Source: Crambe crambe
Lineage: Eukaryota > Porifera > Demospongiae > Poecilosclerida > Crambeidae
Length of the DNA: 64,000 nucleotides
Assembly: GCA_963924555.1 (NCBI GenBank)
Contig: OZ004587.1
Span: 4,340,001-4,404,000 of the forward strand
Direction of reading: 5' to 3'
The position numbers and the translations under genes are program-made. Under the pieces are notes generated by a model that had not been told where the DNA came from, made no database searches, and saw nothing but the letters and a program-made list of their open reading frames with translations. Shown here piece after piece: positions 1-9,289 of the stretch (its first letter is position 1; the number at the start of each line of letters is the position of its first letter).

Positions 1-75
1 AGCTGTTGTATGAAGCTTTCATGGCAGACTAACCAGCTTTAGCACTTTGGTCAGAGTTTAGTTAAGTTTAGTTAG
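1..75. repeat. Fragment of a dispersed repeat
   Basis: The words 'gaagctttcatggcagact' and 'tttagcactttggtcagagt' recur, slightly altered, near 18145-18225, 41750-41830 and 61060-61140. In the copies at 1 and about 18.1 kb a minisatellite array lies within about 1.5 kb. This is a dispersed element edge lying in the upstream intron of the vigilin-like gene. No coding content was seen. Confidence 0.6.
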
Positions 76-106
76 TTAACAGCCGTATTTTCCCAAAATG
101 AGTCAC

Positions 107-600
107 ACATTGAGTATCTGATCTAATTCTGATCTCAAATTTGAGTATCTATTCTAATTCAGAACTCAAATTTGAATATCAAATCTTATCCAGGTCTCTA
201 TTTTGAGTACCAATTTTTACTCAAATTTGAGCACCTATACTAATTCTTGTCTCAAGTTTCAGTAGCTAATCTTATCCATGACTCTAATTTGAGTCCCATT
301 TCGTATTCAAATAATATAATTCAGGACTCAAAATTATGTCAGGATTCGAATTTGAGTACCCTAAATTTTAGTACCTTCTCTAATTAAGGACTCAAATTAG
401 AGTACCTAATTATATCCAGTAATCAAATTTGAGTACCTGTTCTAATGACTCGAATTAGAGTACCTCTGGACAGGTCTTATATTTTGAGTACCTAATCTTA
501 TTCAGGACTCTAATTTAGGTACCTATTCTAATTCAGGACTCCATATTTAATCTTGTACCAACCCAACTTACTTGGACTCAAATTTGAATACTTTGATTTA
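107..600. repeat. Degenerate minisatellite built on CTCAAATTTGAG
   Basis: Units of roughly 25-60 bp alternate 'actcaaatttgagtacc' with 'taatctaattcagg'. The core CTCAAATTTGAG is a perfect 12 bp palindrome. Units are diverged and irregularly spaced. The same array type appears at 16022-16460, 19648-20000 and 45110-45545. Here it sits in an intron of the vigilin-like gene. Confidence 0.75.
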
Positions 601-809
601 AATTCAGGGCTCTGTTTGACATTCTATTGCTTTTGTACTCTATCTTTCAATAAGGGAAAAAAAACATTTCCGTGAAATGAAAAAAAATGTATTGCTCAAA
701 GAAGTAAGGAAACAAGGGTAGGGATGAATGGAAGGATTGAAATGGATTTGTTCTGTTCCCTCCTAAATATTCCAATCATTCTCAAATCCATTCCTTTTTC
801 TAACTGAAG

Positions 810-2354
810 ATCCCCAAGGACCACCATCGCTACATCATTGGACGGAAAGGCCGGAAGTTGAAATCAATTGAGTTGCAGACTGCTACAAAGATACACGTGC
901 CCCCTTCTGACCAGAGCACTGACATCATCAAGATTATGGGAACCAGGGAAGGTGTGGACAAGGCTCGCCATCAGTTGCAACGGATTTCCAATGAACAGGT
1001 TAATTTCATCGCATAGTATCATCTTCTCAGTTATACACACACACCTCCCAACTGGGTGATTGTCTACATGTACTTTGAACTCTTTTCAACCCTAGAATTT
1101 AGTAAATCTCTCTCTGTGGCCAACACACTTTGAGCTTTTCTCAGTCATAGGCAGCCCTAACTGCTCTCTGGTCTACTTGTACTTTGAACTCGTTCATAAA
1201 GGGTTCTATTGCCAGTAAAGTCAACCTTGTGGTGCTAAGTGATGCTTCAATGGAAGGAAATTAGTAACCCTTTCAGCTGCTTAATTTACAGAAACCAGGT
1301 GGACTCTTAGAAACACTCTTAGAGACACTATGTAACATTGAAAGTACTTATTGCATCCTTAACATAAAGAAAAGATCGACTTTTTTAAATAATTATCTGG
1401 TGTTAAAATATACTGTTTTGTTTTGCCTAATATAAGAACTTTGATCACGAAAAAATCCGTTCCCAAAGCTTTATAGCAATCCCTACATTACTGCCTAAAC
1501 CAAGCAGAACACTTTTACACTGATTAAAGCAGCTTGGTGGAAGGCGGATTGTTATTGAAGGCAGCATAATTTTGATGTTCGTTCACAGAAACTGCTATAG
1601 GTAAAAGTATTATGTAGATCAACCCTACATGGCCTTTTTATTTAGCATAAATTTTTTCCCCTTCATACTATTATCGTTTCAAGTTGTTTCACTTTTAGGC
1701 ATCTGAGCGTTTGGAGATATCGAGGAACTTTCATCCTTTCATCACTGGAGCAAACAACACTGTCGTCAAATCCATCAGTAAGTCAACAGGAGCGCGTATC
1801 AATATCCCTCTCTCTGTGAATAAGAATGAGATCACGGTTGCCGGGGATAAAGAGTGTGTTGCTAAGGCTGTGTCACAGATCATGAAGATGACTAGTGAAC
1901 TGGTGAGCAAATTAAGAAGTAATTTCAGTAGATATTCTTAAAAGTAGAATTTAATATTTCAGCAGGAAACATATTTTCAAATATTTGAAGTAATTCTATG
2001 GCTATCCCTACTTTACTTTTTATTTAGAAGAAATTTTTTGCACTCATGCTGAATAGATACAGATAACCTTCACACTTGAACTGAACAGAATTCATTGCTT
2101 GTTAAAGAAAAGCATTATCTGATGAGTCAACTACAATGATTTTCCTCTTTCTCTAGAAACAGACTGTGTGCTCTGTGTCAATGGAGGTTCGTAAGAGCCA
2201 ACATAAGTACATAGTTGGTCCTCGTGGTCGTGTCTTGCAAGAGATCCTTGAGAATACTGGTGTGTGGGTGGAGGTTCCACCCATTGAGTGTGAGAGCAAC
2301 ATTATTACTGTCTGTGGACCGCAGAAGAAAATAAGGCATGCACTCACTCTGGTT

Positions 2355-2393
<39 letters not shown>

Positions 2394-3332
2394 GTCACTA
2401 TAGATATCCTTTCTTCCTGTAGGTGTATGAGAAAGCCAACAGTATATGCATAGAGGAAGTCTATGCCCCCCAGTGGCTCCATCGCTTTATCATCGGACGC
2501 AAGGGACGGAATGTGCGGAAGATCACTCAGAACCTTCCCAGGGTCCATGTTGAATTCAACTCTGATAACGACAAGATCATCTTGGAAGGACCTCCCGAAC
2601 AAGTCCAGCAAGCTAAGGAAGCTTTTGTTACGTTCACGGAAAATTTGGTGGGTGTGGTTTATACCTACCTAGTTGTATAGGCGGAATGAAGACTGTAATC
2701 ACTAATGTATTATGTGTGGTTGATTTGATGAATTAGAACTAAGGTCTATTTGCATTCACCTTGCCCCTTGATCATTCACTATAATTGCTATAACCTTCTC
2801 AATTTATAACCAAATTTTCTAGTTTAATGCATTAAAAGAGAGCTCTCTCTGCTGGTATTTGAAATTAAAAATTTGGTTAGCAGTTATAGTGAATGATCAA
2901 GGGGGAAAGGTGGATGCATGGGCAATAAATAGATCAAAAAGATGTGTGGTTCAGAGGAATGTGTAAAAGGATGTGGTGAATCAAAAGTATAAATGGAACC
3001 GGAAAAAAAACAAAAAAACTTGATTTAGATGGCAACCAAGGATTATGCTGAGATTAAAGTGGATCAGAAGTATCATCGACACATCATTGGGAAGGGTGGA
3101 GCTAGTGGTGAGTGCTTAGATTCAATGTACCCTTTACCAACTTAAAAATGGGATAAGACTGTGATATCTTTACCATATTAACATAGTGAGTCATATCAGG
3201 ACAGAGACAGGCACCTCCATTATCATCCCTCCTGATATGGAGAAGAGTGACATTATCCGGATTGAGGGAGATCCAGTGGGTGTGCAGGCTGCAAAGACTA
3301 TGCTGTTAGAAATGGCTGCCAACAATCCATAA
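810..3332 (+). CDS. Vigilin-like multi-KH protein, 3' exons (5' part outside window)
   Basis: RNA-binding protein of the vigilin type (tandem KH domains; in other animals a cytoplasmic or ER-associated RNA binder). Exons with AG/GT borders and consistent phase: 810-998, 1699-1902, 2157-2351, 2423-2647, 3029-3107, 3187-3332 (TAA). Each encodes about one KH module. The GxxG loops read IIGRKGRK, ITGANNTV (degenerate), IVGPRGRV, IIGRKGRN and IIGKGGAS. The first four exons are all phase 0, which suits module-by-module duplication. The order of canonical and degenerate loops matches my recollection of the middle of human vigilin, which has 14 KH domains, so this gene stops early, right after a KH domain. 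The start lies left of the window. An intron holds a CT microsatellite (about 2359-2391). Family assignment is firm; orthology is inferred. Confidence 0.88.
2743..2935. repeat. Small inverted-repeat element in vigilin intron
   Basis: 'tgatcattcactataattgc' near 2769 is mirrored as 'gcagttatagtgaatgatca' near 2880, with further partial pairing outward, giving a hairpin of about 190 bp. It looks like a MITE inserted in the fourth intron of this model. No coding potential. Confidence 0.6.
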
Positions 3333-4340
3333 TTATGCATACCAATAGTGCGTACTTCATACTTCTAAAATATTCAATTCCCTACTTGACGGGAAATCAC
3401 TAGAAAGCTAGCTAAAACGTAGCTCTTTTGTCCCTACATGACTAATGCCAACAGATAATGTACTCACTCTATCTGTATTAGGAATTCTATGGAACATGGT
3501 AGAATAATTGAATGGAAGGCTAAACATGAAAATTGAAGTGAAGGTCCTAAACTCGTGGTTCAGGAGTTAATGATTATTAAGCTCTCGATCACAGAGCAAT
3601 TCTTATTATAAATGATAAATACACTAGCTATGTACTAATAATAATTGTATTAGCTACTGAAGTATATAGGTAAGAGGCTCCTGCATAGGCCAAACGGATG
3701 TAGCTAGGCAATGAGTATTATTTTGGGGGATTAGAAATCCTTTGATCATTCAAGATAGCTACATGTTATTACTTGGAAGGAAAAAGGGGTTCATATTACT
3801 TACACAGGATTTCGAGTAGCTACACACTTTCTAGTGGCTAGTTCTAAATAACATCTCTTCAAGCTGCCAACTATCCATTATCATGCAGTCTGCTATCTTA
3901 CTCTATTCTCCAACAAAAGTGCCTATTAGCTAACTCATTGACTCTCTACAGTGAAAATCTCTGATAAAGGACACTCTGAAGGAGGACAAACCTCTTGACA
4001 AAGGACACATTAAAAATACACAAAATAACCTCTAACTTCTCTAGCTACAAGGGACAACAGACTGGGTCCCAAGTATTTCCATAGTACTTGACTTATCCAG
4101 CAAAACAGTAAAGGCTTGTAAATTTTAGCTACAAGCTACACATAGCTATAAAATGCACATGAGATGCTGATTTAGCTAAACACCATAATTATAAATCTCC
4201 AGATTCCAATAACTCCATTTCTCCAGAAAACCACTTTTCTTAAGCAGCTACTGATATGGACACGATTTATGGAAGAGAGAATTAAACTTTAGGATAGAAC
4301 AAATTCCAAATCCAAGTGTGGAAGATGAGAGTGGAGAGTA
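3333..4340. other. Intergenic, no gene seen
   Basis: AT-rich spacer between the vigilin-like gene and DD1. The stretch near 3960-4010 ('aaaggacactctgaaggagg') resembles part of intron 2 of DD1 (5636-5790), so it is probably another copy of a small repeat. I see no ORF, RNA gene or clear regulatory element. Confidence 0.5.
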
Positions 4341-4360
4341 ATAACTATAATGCAAGAAAT

Positions 4361-4400
4361 TTACGTCATTATGACGTCACTAATGATTTTACGCATGCGT
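4361..4400. promoter_or_regulatory. CRE-like and NRF1-like sites upstream of DD1
   Basis: A perfect CRE palindrome TGACGTCA lies at 4372-4379, with a second half-site TTACGTCA just before it. ACGCATGCGT (NRF1-like) is at 4391-4400. The paralogue DD2 keeps a degenerate pair (TGACATCA at 54414-54421, TGCGCATGCGTCA at 54432-54444). Conservation in both copies about 400 bp upstream of DD1 exon 1 supports a promoter role. Factor identity is inferred from motif knowledge only. Confidence 0.45.
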
Positions 4401-4776
4401 CCTGAGTTTGTTATCCAACCACACCCAGATATTTGGCCTTTATCATTTTCTTTAAAAAATAGCTTTGTCATCTTGTAAGTTGCCGCTGAAAAGCTGAGAT
4501 TTGAATCGCTAGACAGTCGTAATAAAATCTACATCCTATTAGGCTCTAGCTACCGCTAATATCATCCATTCATCGAACCTCTACAGGAGGGCGGGGCTTG
4601 TAACACAGCTAGTGCTACTGTACATACTTCTCACCATCTAAAGAGGTACTTATAGCACCAAGTGGTCCGTCCCTACTGATGATCAGATAGTGTAGTTGTT
4701 TTATTTCTCCCTTATAAATCTCCCTATCTAGTTTCATCCTTCTCACTCCAACCCCTTGTATCATCAAGACTACCAA

Positions 4777-4885
4777 ATGGACCCTGGCTCCCTGTCCCAG
4801 GTCCTCAATCTCTCCTTCTCATTGGTGCTTCTCTCTGCTCTACTGATGTTGAGTGGAGATGTGGAACTCAATCCTGGACCTGAAA
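4777..4885 (+). other. Exon encoding combined signal peptide and 2A-like motif
   Basis: ATG at 4777 in the context taccaaATGG. The motif DVELNPGP is residues 28-35, so skipping between G34 and P35 would release a 34-residue leader and start the death-domain product at proline. Without skipping, the hydrophobic leader stays attached. The GTGAGT donor follows immediately, so the leader plus 2A is one complete exon module. DD2 has the same exon at identical length (109 nt). Confidence 0.75.
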
Positions 4886-7800
4886 GTGAGTCCATAGTTA
4901 ACTGGACATGTTGGTAGGTCAGTCATTCAATCATACATGATAAGTGCATGGTTATAGCTGGGATCTTGGCTTACCTAATGGAAAATTTAGCACTACAGAA
5001 TGCTTTTGTTCAGAATTCAGGGGACTAGTAACTTTGACTATAGAGTGAGCATTTGAATTTTCAATCAATTATTGTTATGAGATACCCTGGGTGATTAATG
5101 TATCCAATCCGATAATAACAATTGTGTGTCACACAGCTTTATCATTGGACAAGGATCTGAGGGAAGTGAAGAACTTTACTTGGAATGCTCACACAAAGTG
5201 GTCCCACTTAGGATTAGAGTTGGGACTGCCTTTTTCCACCCTTGAAGCCATTAGAATAAAATTTGGAAATGATCCAGCCGAGTGCTTCAGTCAAATGCTG
5301 GTGGATTGGTTGGCAGGTCAAGGTTCAGAGTGTACTTGGAAAAATCTTGCCTTAGCACTGAAATCAGCACCAGTCAACTTACCTGCACTGGCTGATCAAG
5401 TTGAGGGGACTTATCTCAAGACGACTTCTCATCAATCAGGTAGCTACACTGAAGTGCACAAACTAGGCCACACTCTGTTGCATGGAAACAAGGGTTGAAG
5501 TGGATGAATTAAAAATATCAGCAGCTATGATACGTTATTGAAATTAGGAGGGCTAGGAGGCTATCCCTACTTCACTTTTTATTTAGAAGAAATTTTTTGC
5601 GCTCATACATACTAGCAAATGCAGACCTGAAATCTCAAAGTAAAGGACACCTTGGGATCAGCCACTTTATCCTTTGTAGAGAGGTTGTTAAAAATCCACT
5701 AATGCTATGGGAAAGGAGCCCAAAAGAGCGTCCTTTATTAGGAGGTTGTTCTCTTCTTGGAGGGTCCTTTATCGAAGGTTCCACTGTAACTTCCACACAC
5801 ATTTTATTTTTAGGGGCTGAACTATTGCTACATGACAGTACCACTGTATCTAACATGACTTCTGAAGGTATGTGCCTTATTATTTACTTTCTACACCTTC
5901 TGATGTAATTTGCGAACCTATCCATATCAGATCTATAGATATGTTATAACATTTGCATTTGCTGCTGCTGCTTCCTTGATCCATCAGAGCCTTGCTAGGG
6001 TATCTGTTATAGCTTAGTATTAGTTTCAAAGCATTGGATCATGAGCTTGTCTTGAAATTGAGTCATCAGTGCTACACAATAATTTAATCTCACTTGACTC
6101 TAGGTGCAGAACTTTTGCTACCAGATAATACACCTACTTCATGTACAAGTTCAGAAGGTAACTAGTTTAGTGCTTACCTGATTATTAAATTGAAGTCAAG
6201 TCTTTAATTTTAAACATGGTGTATAAGAATAGCTACTAAATAATGACACTGTGTAGACAGATTCCTCCCCAGGGGATAGTACTTTATTGATTGCTTCCCT
6301 TTGGCTATGTATAAAGTCCTCATAGTTAGCTATGAATAAGTGCAGTAATGAAAAGAAGACATGCACTAATGAATAGTATAATAAATTTACTGGGTACTCT
6401 ACATGTTGGGCGTATTATTTGTACGTACGTAGCATGGGCAGATATGGGCATACTCGGTTTGGAAATGGGTAAGCCACTGATTATAGACCACGATTTTTAT
6501 GCTATAAAATATAACATGGGTACCAGGGTTTTATGGGTTATAAATAACCCGAGTCCTGAGGGTGTAGCCCGAGGGCAAGGGTTGTTTATAATCCATAAAA
6601 CCAATGGCACCCATGTTATAACTATTTTATATCCTGCTCAGGCGAGTATAGACTAGGCTAGCTACAGTAAAGTAACTTACCTTGACACTTTAGCTGTCGT
6701 GCTACATGTCTCCATGGAGATTAAATGTTGTTTCCATGGACTACGGACAATATGACTTATACTTACACCATGGGCCTTTGATCTCGCCCATGCATGGGAT
6801 ATAAATCATCACAACAAAGCTTTCTTATCATAAACATAACTGCTGAAATCTTCATTGGTCTATGTTAGAGAATCTATCCATCCACTATAACTAACTAGCA
6901 GCAAATTTGACTTTAGTTTTAAACGATCTCCTGGAGCCATAGAGGTTATATGATAATACTTGCTGTTGCAGTCCATTTTTCCCTGTACAGCTTGTAAGAT
7001 TCTTAGACTCCATTAATTTTGTGTTCGTTTACTACTTTCAGTATACTAAGTTTAGTGGATAATGTTCTGGTCAATAACTGCATGGTGGCTTATGCTAGCT
7101 AAAGGTATATCATGGTCTAAAGGCAGTAGTCAGGTAGAACTTTTATATTGATTTCCACATTCTAGTCCACTGAATAATAAAACAGCACCTCAAATTTTTG
7201 TACAGAATGTTGGGATCATGTTATAAGAAATATTTGTTTTATTTTCATATTTTCTTGAACTAGATTCATTGAAGCCTCAATATCCTGAATCTATTATTGC
7301 ATCTACAATTAGTTCATGCTCCAGCTCTGGTAAGTTTACATGATAGTAAGTACGTACCTGTGAAGATGACTTTAAATACTCTCAGAGCTAAGTGCTGTGG
7401 ACCTCACTCCATGCTTTCCTTTCCTTGCTACTGATGACTTGTCAGAAGCTGAAAAAGACTTTCAGAGGCAGCAGCTCTACAGTGAGACTCAGGATATCAG
7501 ACGAAAGTTTGCAGGTCTTGTTTTTGATTTGCAGAAGTCTACAGAGAAGTCGTATAAACTTGAAGATGTCATCAATGTCTTAAAATTCCATGATAAAAAA
7601 TTCGAAAAGATATTAAAGGACTGTGCATCGATAGCAGAAGTATTTGGAAAGGCTTCTAACTATTGGTCCTTTTATGACCATGGAATCATCAAGCTTTTGA
7701 CACAAAAACTTGGCACGAGTTCAAGTAAGAGAAAATTTCAACGATTTGAAGAAAAATTTCAGGAGTATTCTCGGAGAAGAATCTGCGAATGTCCCAGCAA

Positions 7801-8406
7801 TGTATTTGGTGAAAAAGAAAAGTCAGAAACAGTGCTTGTCCTTAAGAGTGAATTGGAATTGGAAGACATGACTCTTAAAGAGCTTCGTATATATCAGCAT
7901 CGAATGAATCGTATTCTGAAAACATCCACCATGCGATTGCTACACGTCGATAAAGGTTGCATGGAGCTAAGTTTCAGAGTACTAGAAGATTCTCTTCATA
8001 TGGAAGCCATCACTGAAGAGAAGCAACACGCATTGAGAAATATCGGAGTCATCAGCATTAGCTATGGAGAGTTTCATTGCGATCTTACTTCCCTTGTCAA
8101 AGGAGGTGACATTCCACTTGCAATTGAGGAAGGTTAGAAAAAGTATTTATTTTGAAAGGTTGTAGCTAGTTAAAGGAACTTTAATTTTTTGCAAAAATTT
8201 ATCTTCCTTGTACAGACCCTCTCACTTCTGACCTCTCTCTGGTGGGACCAATGGCTGCCCTCAATATCAAAAGTGGTGCTGATGATAATATTGATGCTGA
8301 CTCAGCACTTGGCACTATCAGTGACGTGACTGTGGGTAGCTATCCTACAGACGATATGAGCATAGTCACTGCAGGTCTCAGGACTGAGGTCTCTGATGAG
8401 TTCCAG
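4777..8406 (+). CDS. DD1: 2A-like signal peptide + death domain + sponge-type C-terminal module
   Basis: Seven phase-consistent exons: 4777-4885, 5137-5439, 5814-5867, 6104-6157, 7264-7329, 7386-8132, 8216-8406 (at least 508 aa). Exon 1 (36 aa) has a hydrophobic core (residues about 10-25) running straight into SGDVELNPGP, which matches the 2A skipping consensus D(V/I)ExNPGP. Exon 2 (about residues 37-137) is a death-fold domain: W-x-x-L-G-x-E-L-G, a central C-F-x-x-M-L-x-x-W-L and T-W-x-x-L-x-x-A-L. Exons 3 and 4 are two 54 nt paralogous linker exons. Residues about 196-444 form a charged helical module (landmarks YWSFYDH, YSRRRICECP, VLVLKSE, GC.EL.F and a GVISISYGE motif); I recall it beside death domains in sponge proteins but know no function. 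The tail is acidic and Ser/Thr-rich. Exon 7 ends at CAG|GTAAGG; a possible last exon at 8531-8542 would add IGH and a stop. Likely an adaptor or receptor in death-fold signalling. DD2 is its paralogue. Confidence 0.82.
5540..5790. repeat. Small repeat insertions in DD1 intron 2
   Basis: 'ggctatccctacttcacttttt' followed by 'atttagaagaaattttttgc' recurs near 2000-2050 and 54340-54372. An adjoining stretch with 'aaaggacaccttggg' and 'gaggttgttaaaaatccac' is palindromic with 'gtcctttattaggaggttgt'. These are MITE-like insertions; the DD2 intron lacks them. Confidence 0.5.
6500..6634. repeat. Palindromic MITE in DD1 intron 4
   Basis: 'ataacatgggtaccagggtt' and 'ccaatggcacccatgttat' face each other, with inner arms 'ttttatgggttataaataac' and 'gttgtttataatccataaaa'. 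This near-perfect hairpin is absent from the corresponding DD2 intron. Confidence 0.65.
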
Positions 8407-8542
8407 GTAAGGAGTGAAGGAAGTGTATTCAAGATTCTTTTTCATAGCTATACATACCCCATATTCCAGTGAAATACATTCTGTAGCTACAGTGGCTAGC
8501 ATTGATCTTCAAGGAGCTCAGATTTCACAGATTGGCCACTGA

Positions 8543-9289
8543 AGGATTTTCTAGAAATAAATATTAATGGTAGAAGGCAGAAACAAATCCTTAGGTCCTG
8601 GCTCTGAGTTCCCACTTTTAGTAACTGGGCATGAGGCTGAGCTTTTTTTATTTATGTGTGGGCACAACATACAGGCAGTTATTGAGTAACTACAATCAAC
8701 TTCAAGATCAAGCAGTTAAATGCTAGTTTGAATACATGCATAAATCAGTGAGTAAGCTTAGTAATACTCTCAGGACATGACTATGGTGGCCGAGAAGGGC
8801 ACATTTTTAAGGCTCTTTCTTCAGTTGCAGAAGACTTGTGGTGCAAGTACAGCATATGTGTGGCACATTTAAATAGGTGCAGAGCACGCAAATAATTGCG
8901 GAACATGCAACAAATAGTTGCAGAGAAAGCAAATAGTTATTGAGTGCACAAATAGTTATGGAGTGTACTAGAATCACCTGCGACCTCTTTGCAAATATTC
9001 ACTGCACCAGCGGTATCCACAAATCCGCCAGTGGTACCCGCCACATACACTCCCCCCCCCCCCCCCCCCCCCCCTGCACGGTTATAGGGAATATGCATGA
9101 GCTGCAGATCCGGAAAACCTTTACCCAGTCATTATACCGCGTGTTGTGACCCTTTACCCAGTTATTTATGTACTTGTAATTGTACCGACATGAAACTATT
9201 TTTTCAATGGTTTTGATACTGAAAGGAATGCATCAACTTCTATATCCAGTTCCTTACTAATATCTTATATAGCATAGGCTACCAATTAT
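8543..9289. other. Spacer after DD1 with a 23-base C tract
   Basis: 8500-8660 still aligns with 58725-58880 downstream of DD2, so the duplication includes the 3' flank. Beyond that there is low-complexity text with an AAATAGTTG-like motif (8890-8960) and a C23 homopolymer at 9052-9074. No gene seen. Confidence 0.5.

Noticed and set aside
107-600. CRISPR-like repeat array
   Set aside because: Units are diverged and irregularly spaced, there are no unique spacers of fixed length or cas genes, and the surroundings are intron-containing eukaryotic DNA.
2153-2611. Minus-strand open frame over the vigilin exons
   Set aside because: It is the antisense shadow of two KH exons and contains an Arg-Glu run from the CT microsatellite.
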